From Williamsia phyllosphaerae (lineage in GTDB: Bacteria; Actinomycetota; Actinomycetes; Mycobacteriales; Mycobacteriaceae): a stretch of DNA of 64,000 nt. A model generated the notes under the pieces. It saw nothing but the letters and a program-made list of their open reading frames with translations. It ran no database searches and was not told where the DNA came from. How positions within the stretch are numbered: the stretch's first letter is position 1; each line of letters begins with the position of its first letter. This document shows positions 41,369 to 49,921 of the stretch, piece by piece. Made by a program: the position numbers and the translations under genes. The DNA is taken from positions 1,364,001-1,428,000 of the forward strand of contig NZ_BMCS01000001.1 in assembly GCF_014635305.1 (NCBI RefSeq). Direction: 5' to 3'.

Positions 41369-41968
41369 CTACTTCGCGGTGTCGGGGTAGCGGGAGGTGA
41401 ATTTGATGGCGCCCACCAGTAGCACGATCGGGATGACCCAGCTGGTCCAGTCCCTGGTACTCGGCGCCCAGATCGCGATGAGCCCGCACACTGCGCTGAT
41501 GACGAAGACCACGCCCCACATGAAGGTGAGAACGCGGTTGATCTTCTTGAACAGAGGGGTGTCCCAGTACTCGCGCGGGGTCGTCTCACGGGCGTACTGC
41601 TCGGTGAAGGGCACGAACAGCAGTGATCCCAGGGCGATGACGGCCAGTACGCCGGTGGAGATGGGGTTGGAATAGCGGTCGAGCCAGTCCCCGTCTTTGG
41701 CCGACAGAGTGATCCCCGCGACGATCAACGCCACGAAGAACGCGATCGTCCCGTAGTCGAGAATCTTCGGCCGTCGGCGGTACATGTCCGGAACGGCCAA
41801 GATGATCGCGGCGATCGCTGCTGCGATGGCTCCGAAGAGCCAGTTGCTCGGGCCGGACGCCACGATCCAGAAGATGATCCACGGTGCGAACCCGACCACG
41901 GGGTTGCTGGACAGGCGTGACGCGGTGTTCGCGATCGACGAGGAATTGGTGGCCTCGACACTGCTCAT
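41369..41968 (-). CDS. Membrane protein upstream of the carotenoid oxygenase
   Basis: A 199-residue protein with about five or six membrane segments (for example GFAPWIIFWIVASGP, LFGAIAAAIAAIILAVPDMY, YGTIAFFVALIVAGITLS, STGVLAVIALGSLLFVPFTE and WGVVFVISAVCGLIAIW). A charged loop (QYARETTPREYWDTPLFKKI) follows the fourth. The pattern resembles intracellular-septation or DUF3159-type proteins but I cannot name it. The ATG at 41968 follows AGGACG. Its stop lies just three bases before the carotenoid oxygenase start, so the two are almost certainly co-transcribed. Confidence 0.8.
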   Translation of the reverse strand: MSSVEATNSSSIANTASRLSSNPVVGFAPWIIFWIVASGPSNWLFGAIAAAIAAIILAVPDMYRRRPKILDYGTIAFFVALIVAGITLSAKDGDWLDRYSNPISTGVLAVIALGSLLFVPFTEQYARETTPREYWDTPLFKKINRVLTFMWGVVFVISAVCGLIAIWAPSTRDWTSWVIPIVLLVGAIKFTSRYPDTAK

Positions 41969-42222
41969 GGGTTTCGTCCTAGGTGTCACATGGCCCTGTC
42001 GTGTGCGTTCATCGCGTCGACGGCTGTCGTGGGTGGACCAGTGACCCACGGACCTCACCGGAGGTGTCCGTCGTAGTCGGATTGTGCGCTGCGTCACATG
42101 TCTCGTGGGGCCGTTTTGGTGAAAAAGTTGTCGGATCCGAACACGACGCACCGTGAGTACCGTTGGCGGGGAATGCTTTGCAGTGCGCAGCTAACGATCT
42201 CGGAAGGGTGCAGGTCTGGTCG

Positions 42223-42948
42223 TCAGACGCGGATCCCCCGCTCGGCGTTGCCGACCGGATTCCAGACCGCGGGCACGTTTCGCATCACGAGCACGCTGTC
42301 GAACTCGGCGGAACCTGTGGGCAGGGTGTCGAACAGTGAGGCGCGCACATGCACCGGGGTGGTCGGCTCGACCCGCCACGCATCGGTGTCGAGCCGCAAC
42401 CCGTCGAGGTCACCCTTCTTCGATGCCGGTGACCAACCGGTGCTGCCGGCTCGGAAGAACTCCGACGCCTCGTCGATGCTCCCGAGAACACTGTTCGACA
42501 ACGTCGTGGACAACCGGACGTCGGCATCGACGGTGTCGGTGGGTGTTGTCATGCGCAGTGCGATCCGCTCCGGCGATTCGTCGCTCGTGATGGCCGCCTT
42601 CGTGTGCACCCCGGGGAACAGTCGTCCGCCCAGAGCCACCGCGGTCCGCGATGCGCTGAATCGTCGGGTGATGAACACGCCCCGTGACGGCGTTCCATCG
42701 GACGAGGTCCATTCGACCGCCACACGTTCGGCGGCGTTCTCTCCGCCCCATCCCAACACCGTGGGCACGCCCACCGGAGCCATTCGCGCGAGCCGGATCA
42801 TGCAGATTCCCGCGATCGCGACCCCGTCGACGACCTGCACGCGGAAGCCGTCGGGTAGCCACGTCTGCGCCAGCGCCGGGTCGACCCGGTAGTTGATCAG
42901 CATCCGACGTTCGATGGTTGCGTTCATGCGTCCCAGTGACAGCGGCAT
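42223..42948 (-). CDS. DUF2071 family protein
   Basis: A 241-residue soluble protein of the DUF2071 (YqjF-like) type, which has an acetoacetate-decarboxylase-like fold but no known activity. Family features are the opening RRMLINYRVDPALAQTWLPD, GFRVQVVDGVAIAGICMIRL and later SRGVFITRRFSASRTAVALG. The start at 42948 or at the in-frame ATG at 42927 is possible. It is divergent from the MFS gene with 111 bases between, and separated from the membrane protein at 41968 by about 250 bases with no clear feature. Confidence 0.8.
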   Translation of the reverse strand: MPLSLGRMNATIERRMLINYRVDPALAQTWLPDGFRVQVVDGVAIAGICMIRLARMAPVGVPTVLGWGGENAAERVAVEWTSSDGTPSRGVFITRRFSASRTAVALGGRLFPGVHTKAAITSDESPERIALRMTTPTDTVDADVRLSTTLSNSVLGSIDEASEFFRAGSTGWSPASKKGDLDGLRLDTDAWRVEPTTPVHVRASLFDTLPTGSAEFDSVLVMRNVPAVWNPVGNAERGIRV

Positions 42949-43059
42949 GTCGTCACACTACGTCTGACCGGAAAGCGTATCGGCCCCTCGGTTCCGGACC
43001 ACCTCGGTAGGGGAGAAATCCGGTCGCTGACCAGCTGTCGAATCGGGCATGCTGGACCC

Positions 43060-44400
43060 GTGAGCGCCCCGTCCGAGACGAAGACGAGCGCCAGGGCGAC
43101 GCGCTACCCGCGGGCCCTGGCGCCGTTCGCGCGCACCCAGTACCGCTTCCTCGCCATGGGTCTGGTGTTGGCGATGTTCGCCGACGGCATCTGGACGGTG
43201 GGCGTCGTCTGGCAGGTGATCGCCATGGGGGGTGGCCCGGTCCAGCTGTCGCTCGTCACCGGCGTCGCCGCGGTCGGGATGGTGGCATCCACGCTGTTCG
43301 GCGGGGTGTTGGCCGACCGGATGTCGCAACGCACGATCCTGATCGCGTTGGAGCTGATCAAGCTGACGGCGATCGGTGTGGTGGGTGTGCTGGCCGCCGC
43401 CGGTGTGCTCGACCTGCCGATGCTGATGGCGGTCGCGTTGATCGGCGGCGTCACCACCGGCATCTACTACCCCGCGTACTCGGCGCTGTTACCCGCGCTG
43501 GTGCCCCCGGGAGAGCTGATGGCGGCCAACGGGATCGAGGGAACCCTTCGGCCGGTGATCCTCAGTGCGGCGGGCCCGGCGATGGCCGGCGGTCTGATCG
43601 CGGTCTCCTCCCCGGCGCTGGCGATCATCGGCTCGGCCTGTGCGAGTGCGGGTTCAGCGGTGCTCTACGTGTTCATGCGGCGCGTTCCCCCGCGACGGGT
43701 CGTCCAGACCGACGCGGCGGGACCCCACCCGGTACGGTCCGCGCTGTCCGACATCGCCGCGGGTTTCGCGTACATGTGGCGCACGCCGTGGTTGCTCTCG
43801 ACTCTGTTGTTCGCCTCGATCCTGGTGATGATGACGATGGGTCCCATCGAGGTCCTGGTTCCCTTCGCGATGCGGGATCGGTTCGGTGGCGACGCCGGAT
43901 CGCACGCGATGGTGTTGGCGGCGTTCGGATTCGGCGGAGCAGTAGGATCGTTGCTGATGGCGTCGCTGCCCATGCCGCGGCGCTACCTCAGTGTGATGTT
44001 CGCGATCTGGGGTGTCAGCAGTCTGCCGATGGTGGTGTTCGCGTTCGGGGATCGACTGCTCGCGTTCGTGATCGCCGGTTTCGTGATGGGTCTCGCGCTC
44101 GACTGCCCGATGGTCATCTGGGGGACGCTCCTGCAACGACGTGTCCCACCGGAGATGCTCGGGCGGGTGGCGAGCCTGGACTTCTTCGTCTCGATCGCGT
44201 TCATGCCCATCTCCATGGCGGTGGCGGCGCCCGTGGCGGCCACGATCGGTCTGACCGCGACCTTCCTCATCGGTGGACTCGTTCCGGTACCGCTGGCGGT
44301 GATCGCCTTCGTGTGGGCGCGGCTGGATCGGGACGAGATCGAGAATCCGCTGAGCAACGAGACCGTCGAATCCGACCCACTGCCCGCTCAGACCAGGTAG
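43060..44400 (+). CDS. Major facilitator superfamily transporter
   Basis: A 446-residue MFS permease with about 12 membrane segments. The loop 2-3 motif is VLADRMSQRTILIAL (GxLaDrxGrk type). The group is that of MDR-like exporters related to enterobactin/macrolide efflux (MFS_3). Segment pairs such as RFLAMGLVLAMFADGIWTVG and LSAAGPAMAGGLIAVSSPA are evident. Start is the GTG at 43060. The end overlaps lysG by 13 bases in the convergent direction. Substrate unknown. Confidence 0.9.
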   Translation: MSAPSETKTSARATRYPRALAPFARTQYRFLAMGLVLAMFADGIWTVGVVWQVIAMGGGPVQLSLVTGVAAVGMVASTLFGGVLADRMSQRTILIALELIKLTAIGVVGVLAAAGVLDLPMLMAVALIGGVTTGIYYPAYSALLPALVPPGELMAANGIEGTLRPVILSAAGPAMAGGLIAVSSPALAIIGSACASAGSAVLYVFMRRVPPRRVVQTDAAGPHPVRSALSDIAAGFAYMWRTPWLLSTLLFASILVMMTMGPIEVLVPFAMRDRFGGDAGSHAMVLAAFGFGGAVGSLLMASLPMPRRYLSVMFAIWGVSSLPMVVFAFGDRLLAFVIAGFVMGLALDCPMVIWGTLLQRRVPPEMLGRVASLDFFVSIAFMPISMAVAAPVAATIGLTATFLIGGLVPVPLAVIAFVWARLDRDEIENPLSNETVESDPLPAQTR

Positions 44401-45296
44401 TCGACGGCCGCGGCGACGATGAGCGCGGTCAGCTCGTCGATCAGCGGCGAGTTCAACGTCCAGTGCTGCCAAAACAGTTCGATGTCGACGTGGTGGTCGG
44501 ACAGTTGCGTCACCGTGCCCGCCGCCAGGGCGTCGGCGATCTGTGCCTGCGGTACGGTGCCCCATCCGGCTCCCAGTTCGACCGCGCGGTGGTACTCGGT
44601 CGACGACGGGATGTACGTCGTCGGCGGGGAGATCGCGGCGCGGGTGTGGCGCCGGATCAGCGCCGCCATGATGGTGTCCTTCCGGTCGAAGGCGACCATG
44701 GGTGCGCGGCCGAGATCGCGTGAGTGCAGGCCGTTCGGGAACCAGTGTGCCGCGAACTCGGTGTTCGCGACGGCCAGATACCGGGTCGCCCCGAGTCGCC
44801 GGGTCGTGCAACCTCGGACCGTGTGCGGGTCGGAGGTCAACGCGCCCAACACCGCCCCCGTTCGCAGGAACTCGGTGTTGTGGCTCTCGTCGTCGCGGAG
44901 CACCTCGACCGCCACGGCGAAACGTTCCTGCATCGCGACGATGACCGGTAGCAACCAGATCGCGAGGGAGTCGGCATTGCTCGCGATCGGGAGGTGGACG
45001 CGCGGGCGGTCACGTGGGTCGGCGTGCGCACCGTCGTCCTCACCGGTCAGCTCGGCGAAGGCGCTGGTGGTCAACAGATCCCACTGCTTGGCCAGGCGTA
45101 GCAACACCTCACCGTCTGCGGTGGCCACCGCCGGCTTGGTTCGCTGTACCAGCACTCGTCCCACGGATGTCTCCAGCGCCTTGATCCGTTGACTGACCGC
45201 CGACGGCGTGATGTGCAGCGACCGGGCTGCGGCCTCGAACGTCCCGCCTCGCACCACCGCCGCCAGTGTCGCCAGACCGTCGCTGTTGATCGCCAT
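44388..45296 (-). CDS. lysG: LysR-type regulator LysG (ArgP family)
   Basis: A 302-residue LysR-type regulator of the ArgP/LysG group. The N-terminal winged helix is LATLAAVVRGGTFEAAARSL then HITPSAVSQRIKALE. The effector domain contains NADSLAIWLLPVIVAMQER and LGAGWGTVPQAQIADALAAG, both typical. In Corynebacterium, LysG switches on the divergent lysE exporter when basic amino acids accumulate. lysE lies divergent 72 bases away and a clean inverted repeat sits between. The last codons overlap the MFS gene. Confidence 0.92.
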   Translation of the reverse strand: MAINSDGLATLAAVVRGGTFEAAARSLHITPSAVSQRIKALETSVGRVLVQRTKPAVATADGEVLLRLAKQWDLLTTSAFAELTGEDDGAHADPRDRPRVHLPIASNADSLAIWLLPVIVAMQERFAVAVEVLRDDESHNTEFLRTGAVLGALTSDPHTVRGCTTRRLGATRYLAVANTEFAAHWFPNGLHSRDLGRAPMVAFDRKDTIMAALIRRHTRAAISPPTTYIPSSTEYHRAVELGAGWGTVPQAQIADALAAGTVTQLSDHHVDIELFWQHWTLNSPLIDELTALIVAAAVDYLV

Positions 45297-45327
45297 GAAC
45301 AGACATCCTAATCAATCGTGAAAAACA

Positions 45328-45348
45328 TTCGCTGGATTCATCAGCGAA
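45328..45348. promoter_or_regulatory. LysG-type operator in the lysG-lysE gap
   Basis: TTCGCTG (45328-45334) and CAGCGAA (45342-45348) are exact inverted arms around GATTCAT. It lies 20 bases before the lysE ATG and 31 bases before the lysG start on the other side, as expected for a divergent LysR-type operator. Confidence 0.68.
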
Positions 45349-45368
45349 GGCCTCTTACCGTTACCGAC

Positions 45369-45983
45369 ATGAACGCACTGCTCACCGCCGCGGCCGGTCT
45401 GATGACCGGAGCCGCCCTGATCATCGCCATCGGGCCACAGAATGTCCTCGTCCTGCGCACCGGTGTGGCCCGTCGTCACGTCGTGTCGGTGCTGGCCGTC
45501 TGCACGGTGTCCGACCTGATCCTGATCACCGCCGGCGTCGCCGGTCTCGGCGCTCTGGTGTCCGGGCACCCGATGCTGGTCACGGTGGCGACGGTGGTCG
45601 GCGGCGGCTACGTCATCGTTCTCGGGCTGATGGCGGCGCGGCGCAGTCTGGCGCCGTCGGCGATGACCATCACCACCGGCGGCATCGGTGGTCGGTGGGC
45701 GACGATCGGCACCGCGTTGGCTCTGACCTGGCTCAACCCACACGTCTACCTCGACACGGTGCTGACGCTGGGAGCCATCGCGAACAGTCATGGGCCGGAG
45801 GGCAAGTGGCAGTTCGCGCTCGGTGCCTGCATCGCCAGCGTCGTCTGGTTCGCCGCCTTGGCCCTGGCCGCGGTCAAGCTGGCGCCCCTGTTCGCTCGTC
45901 CGCGCGCCTGGCGGATCCTCGACGGGGTGGTCGCCGCGATCATGCTGACGGTCGGTGTGAGCCTGATCGTCTCGGTGTGGTGA
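45369..45983 (+). CDS. lysE: Lysine/arginine exporter LysE
   Basis: A 204-residue basic amino-acid exporter with about five or six membrane segments. The opening LTAAAGLMTGAALIIAIGPQNVLVLRTGV is a family signature (split here: LIIAIGPQNVLVLRTGVARR). The mid-protein ALTWLNPHVYLDTVLTLGA is also diagnostic. It exports lysine or arginine in antiport with protons and guards against peptide-derived excess. Divergent from lysG. Its stop directly abuts the stop of the EAL-domain gene, with no base between. Confidence 0.93.
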   Translation: MNALLTAAAGLMTGAALIIAIGPQNVLVLRTGVARRHVVSVLAVCTVSDLILITAGVAGLGALVSGHPMLVTVATVVGGGYVIVLGLMAARRSLAPSAMTITTGGIGGRWATIGTALALTWLNPHVYLDTVLTLGAIANSHGPEGKWQFALGACIASVVWFAALALAAVKLAPLFARPRAWRILDGVVAAIMLTVGVSLIVSVW

Positions 45984-47201
45984 TCAGACCCGCGACAGCT
46001 CCGTGGCGATCGACCGCGCGATGTCGGCGACCACGGCGCGGTCGGTGGTGACCGACCAGCGATAGCTGTCGGTCGGGTCGACCGGGGCACCGACTCCGCG
46101 CCCGAGGACCGCGATCGCGTAGTCGGCGCCGATCGCGGCCACCGCGAACACCCCGTCGCCGGAGCCGGTCGGCGTCGTCGGACCGTAGACGCCGGGGATC
46201 GGGCGGTCTCCCAGGCCGGAGCCGGACAGGCCGACCAGGTGGTGACGCCCGGCCATGGCCCGGTATCGCACGCCGAGGTCGGCGCCGACGTGGCGCGGAC
46301 CTCGGAGCGCGGCGACGACACATCCGGGTGCGTAGTCGGTGGCGGCGCTGTTCTCGATCAGCTCGCACATCGCGATGACGTCGGCGAGCGGCCCGACGGT
46401 GGTCGGGCTCGCCGCGAGGATGTCGCCCAAAGCCCGAATGCTGCCGCGCTCGGCCGAGATCAGCTCGGGACGTGGGCCGGCCAGCGGTGCGAGATCCGGT
46501 AGGGGGCCGGGCCGCCCGTAGAGGAAGCCCTGACCCAGCGTCGCACCCATGTGATCGGCGCAGGTCGCGTCGAAGTCCTGCTCGATCCCCTCGGCGAGGA
46601 CCGTGGCCCCGTGGCGGCGGGCGTAGTCGGCGGTCGCACTGATGACGGTGGCGGACTCGACCGAGACGTCGGTCATCTGGGTGATGTCGCGATCGAGTTT
46701 CACGACATCGGGAGCGATCACGTCGAGCAATGCGATGCATTCGGGGCGGGATCCGACGTCGTCGAGTGCGATGCCGAAGGAATTGCGGCGCGCCCACGCC
46801 ACCGTCGCGAGCATGGCGGGCGGATCCGACAGCAGGGTGCGCTCGGTCAGTTCGAGGATGATCTCGGTGTCGTCGTCGAGCACCTCGCGCAGCAGGTCGT
46901 CGGCCGAGCCCCACGGTGGGGGAGTCGACATCGAGTGCGGCTCGACATTGATGAAGAGGTACCGCGACGGGTCCATCCGGCGGGCGCGGGTGACCTCGAC
47001 GGCGCGGCGGCGACACCACCAGTCGAGTCCGGGAAGTGAGCCCTCACGGCGGGCCCGATCGAAGGCGTCGGCGGGGTTGATGCCGGGGAACTCGGGCCAG
47101 CGCGCGAGAGCCTCGAAACCGATGATGCGTCGACCGCTCAGTTCGACCACCGGTTGGAACACCGGCACCACGCCGGAGGGGTCGTCCAGTATCTGCGTCA
47201 T
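45984..47201 (-). CDS. EAL-domain protein with C-terminal DICT-like sensor domain
   Basis: A 405-residue protein. The EAL domain (about 1-245) keeps the key acids for cyclic-di-GMP phosphodiesterases: FEALARW, ILELTER, the DDVGS loop (usually DDFGTG), DVVKLDRDI, and LAEGIEQ. The C-terminal part (about 265-405) looks like a DICT sensory domain (AMCELIENSAATDYAPGCVV). The degenerate loop 6 (DDVGSRPECIALLD) leaves activity open: it may hydrolyse c-di-GMP or only bind it. The ATG at 47201 is the first clear start; a longer in-frame version reaches about 47426. The leader is long and AT-richer than the rest. Confidence 0.8.
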   Translation of the reverse strand: MTQILDDPSGVVPVFQPVVELSGRRIIGFEALARWPEFPGINPADAFDRARREGSLPGLDWWCRRRAVEVTRARRMDPSRYLFINVEPHSMSTPPPWGSADDLLREVLDDDTEIILELTERTLLSDPPAMLATVAWARRNSFGIALDDVGSRPECIALLDVIAPDVVKLDRDITQMTDVSVESATVISATADYARRHGATVLAEGIEQDFDATCADHMGATLGQGFLYGRPGPLPDLAPLAGPRPELISAERGSIRALGDILAASPTTVGPLADVIAMCELIENSAATDYAPGCVVAALRGPRHVGADLGVRYRAMAGRHHLVGLSGSGLGDRPIPGVYGPTTPTGSGDGVFAVAAIGADYAIAVLGRGVGAPVDPTDSYRWSVTTDRAVVADIARSIATELSRV

Positions 47202-47649
47202 ACCGTTCTTGCCCGCGGCGAAATCGTCTGTGTTCGACAACTCGGCCCCACCCGTCTTCTTCCTCCGCGCGCGCAGAAGAATGTCCGTCAGTCGTGCGAT
47301 GAATTGATGATCGACCCGAATACATGTGGTGACGAGTCGATATCCCCGTTGATGCGGCCCCCGACACCGCTGGGGCCGACGATACCCTGCACCGTCGCAA
47401 AAGCCCGCTGCGGCGTCGTATTTCACCGATGAGTGCTCGGGGACGGCCGCGATCTGTGATCTCTCACCATGTCCGATTAACGGACATTATTCGCGGGGCC
47501 GACATGTATTGCGATGTCTATTCACGCAATTGTTGATGCTCTGCTTCGAATTCAATTCACGTTCTGCAATGTGTACACAATTACGAATGGCGTCGAGGGC
47601 CGTTGTCCGGGTCTTCCGTCCGATGTGACGCGCGTCCTACTGTGTGGGC
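47202..47649. other. Long gene-free region upstream of the EAL gene
   Basis: 448 bases between divergent genes. Its right half, about 47400-47600, is visibly AT-richer than the rest of the window. It holds the inverted repeat at 47469-47487 and GTGTACAC at 47572-47579. It may carry the promoters of both flanking genes. Part of the left half may instead encode an extended N-terminus of the EAL protein. I see no RNA gene in it. Confidence 0.55.
47469..47487. promoter_or_regulatory. Inverted repeat in the AT-rich gap
   Basis: ATGTCCG (47469-47475) and CGGACAT (47481-47487) are exact arms around ATTAA. Size and spacing suit a dimeric regulator. It lies between the divergent EAL and DUF4334 genes, about 160 bases from the latter. 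Confidence 0.5.
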
Positions 47650-48117
47650 ATGGACGTCACCGCCGCAGTCGAGAAGTTCAACGCCATCGCAGCATCCGGC
47701 GAGGTGAGCACCACCGACCTGCTCGACGAGATCTGGGCGCCGCTGCCGACGGTGGCGGTCGAGGAGATGCTCGGGGCATGGCGGGGAGGTGAGCTCCCGT
47801 CCGGCCACGCGATGGACGGGGCGCTCGAGAAGGCCCGCTGGTACGGCAAGACCTTCGATTCGGTCACCGACGTCAAGCCGCTCATCTGCCGTGACGACAC
47901 CGGTGAGCTCTTCTCGAACATCGATCTGGGCAAGGGCGAGGCGAGTCTGTGGCCGGTCGAGTTCCGGGGTGAGGTGACCGCGTCGATGGTCTACGACGGC
48001 CAGCCCGTGATCGACCACTTCAAGCGCGTGGACGAGCAGACCGTCATGGGGATCATGAACGGCAAGAGCAGCCTCGTCCGCGACCATCACTACTACTTCT
48101 ACCTGCGGCGGGACTGA
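47650..48117 (+). CDS. GXWXG/DUF4334 family protein
   Basis: A 155-residue cytoplasmic protein with two small domains. The N-terminal half holds the GXWXG motif (MLGAWRGGELPSG). The C-terminal DUF4334 half has VKPLICRDDTGELFSNIDLG, VEFRGEVTASMVYDGQPVID and the closing MNGKSSLVRDHHYYFYLRRD. Such proteins are widespread in actinobacteria without a known activity. The ATG at 47650 fits the family length. It reads toward the ABC exporter operon, about 100 bases away. Confidence 0.88.
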   Translation: MDVTAAVEKFNAIAASGEVSTTDLLDEIWAPLPTVAVEEMLGAWRGGELPSGHAMDGALEKARWYGKTFDSVTDVKPLICRDDTGELFSNIDLGKGEASLWPVEFRGEVTASMVYDGQPVIDHFKRVDEQTVMGIMNGKSSLVRDHHYYFYLRRD

Positions 48118-48218
48118 CCCCGGCGGTGCCTGGACACCGCGCGAGTCCACCGATCGGTTGATGGCGGCGTAGCCGACCGGTGGATGCCGCCGCCGTCCCG
48201 CTCGACGACGGTGGATGC

Positions 48219-49127
48219 ATGTCAATCATTCGAGTCGAGCAATTGAGCAAGGCGTATCCGGGCGGCCGTGGTGTCGCCGATGTCGGCTTCACCGTCGACG
48301 AGGGCGAGATCTTCGGGATCCTCGGACCCAACGGTGCCGGGAAGACCACGACCGTCGAGTGCATCGGCGGTCTCCGGTCTCGGGACGGCGGCGTCATCGA
48401 CGTCGCCGGATTCGATCCGGCGTCCGACTCCGTCGGTCTGCGGGAGGTGCTGGGCGTCCAACTGCAGGAGTCGACGCTGCCGGACAAGATCCGCGTTGGC
48501 GAGGCACTCGCGCTGTTCGCGTCGTTCCACGACGATCCGGCGGATGCCGGCGAACTCGCCGAGCGACTCGGACTCGCCGCCCACGCCCGTATGCAGTACG
48601 GCAAACTGTCCGGCGGTCAGAAGCAGCGGCTGTCGGTGGCGTTGGCGCTGATCGGCAGGCCGAGGGTCGCCATCCTCGACGAGCTGACGACAGGTCTGGA
48701 TCCGCAGGCCCGCCGCGACGTGTGGGGGCTTCTCGAAGACCTGCGTTCCACCGGCGTGACGCTGCTGCTGGTGTCGCACTTCATGGAGGAAGCGCAGCGA
48801 CTCTGCGACCGCGTGGCGGTGATCGACAACGGTCGGGTGGCTGCCATCGGGACGCCGAACGAGCTCGCGGACCGGGCCGGGGTCCAGGTGATGGTCTTCA
48901 CCCCGTCGGTGCCGGTCGATCTCGGCCGCCTCCGGACGCTCCCCTCGGTCGGGGAGGTCGACCAGCGCGGCGAGCAACTCCACGTCAGCGGCGGGGACGA
49001 CGTCGTCGCCGAGGTGATCGTCGAACTCGGTGCGCAGGGCGCCACCGCCGCGCACCTGCGCGTCGACCGGCCCAGCCTCGACGACGCATTCGTGTCCCTC
49101 GTGTCTTCCGGAAAGGTGAATCGATGA
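48219..49127 (+). CDS. ABC transporter ATP-binding protein (drug-export type)
   Basis: A 302-residue ATPase. Walker A GPNGAGKTTT near residue 40, Q-loop in LGVQLQESTLPDKIRVGEAL, signature LSGGQKQRLSV and Walker B VAILDELTTGLDPQARRD with H-loop LLVSHFMEE are all present. The C-terminal extension (about 215-302) is typical of DrrA-like daunorubicin exporters. The stop overlaps the ATG of the permease (ATGA). First of four overlapping genes that run into a two-component system. Confidence 0.92.
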   Translation: MSIIRVEQLSKAYPGGRGVADVGFTVDEGEIFGILGPNGAGKTTTVECIGGLRSRDGGVIDVAGFDPASDSVGLREVLGVQLQESTLPDKIRVGEALALFASFHDDPADAGELAERLGLAAHARMQYGKLSGGQKQRLSVALALIGRPRVAILDELTTGLDPQARRDVWGLLEDLRSTGVTLLLVSHFMEEAQRLCDRVAVIDNGRVAAIGTPNELADRAGVQVMVFTPSVPVDLGRLRTLPSVGEVDQRGEQLHVSGGDDVVAEVIVELGAQGATAAHLRVDRPSLDDAFVSLVSSGKVNR

Positions 49128-49921
49128 GCACCACCACCACACTGACCACCGCACCGCGCCCGCACGCCTCGCGGAGCGCGATGCCCAGGGGGCTTCGTGG
49201 CCTCCTGGTCTCCGAGTCGCGGCTGATGCTGCGCAACCCGGCGTTGATCGCGTGGGTCGCCGCGATACCGGTGATCGCATCGATCGTCCTGGGTGCCCTA
49301 CCTGCGACCCGCGAACCGCGCGACGGACTGGACGGGCTGAGCTGGTTCGCGGTGTACCAACCGATCCTGATCATGTTCTCGGCGGTTCTGCTGAGCGTGC
49401 AGATCCTGCCCGATGTCCTCACCCGCTACCGCGAGATGGGCATCCTCAAACGTCTGCGCACCACGCCGGCCTCGCCGACTGCACTGCTCGCGGCGCAGGT
49501 GATCCTCGCGGTGGCCGTCGAGATCGTGGTCGCAGCGGTCATGGTGTTCGTGCCCGCCGCGTTCGGTGCCCCGCTGCCCCGCGACATCGTCGGGTTCGCG
49601 ATCGCGTTCGTCTTCTCGACCGGCGCGATGCTGGCGATCGGAATGGTCCTGGCCAGCGCATTCCGCAACAGCAAGGTCGCGGGCGCGGTGGGCACGGTGC
49701 TGTTCTTCGTCCTGCAGTTCTTTGCCGGACTGTGGATTCCACGGGCCACGATGCCGGGATGGCTGCGCGGGATCTCCGACGCCACCCCCACCGGCGCCGC
49801 GGTGGGAGCGCTGACCGACGGGGTCGACGGCGCGTGGCCACAGTTGCTCCATCTCGGGGTGCTCGCGGTGTGGATGGTCGTTCTCGCGGCGGTGTCGGTG
49901 CGCATCTTCCGATGGGAATGA
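49124..49921 (+). CDS. ABC-2 type transporter permease
   Basis: A 265-residue permease of the ABC-2/DrrB type with six membrane segments. LLVSESRLMLRNPALIAWVA precedes the first, and RYREMGILKRLRTTPASPTA is the amphipathic loop typical of the family. Late in the chain FFAGLWIPRATMPGWLRGIS is diagnostic. It pairs with the ATPase before it and overlaps the histidine-kinase start by four bases. Confidence 0.92.
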   Translation: MSTTTTLTTAPRPHASRSAMPRGLRGLLVSESRLMLRNPALIAWVAAIPVIASIVLGALPATREPRDGLDGLSWFAVYQPILIMFSAVLLSVQILPDVLTRYREMGILKRLRTTPASPTALLAAQVILAVAVEIVVAAVMVFVPAAFGAPLPRDIVGFAIAFVFSTGAMLAIGMVLASAFRNSKVAGAVGTVLFFVLQFFAGLWIPRATMPGWLRGISDATPTGAAVGALTDGVDGAWPQLLHLGVLAVWMVVLAAVSVRIFRWE

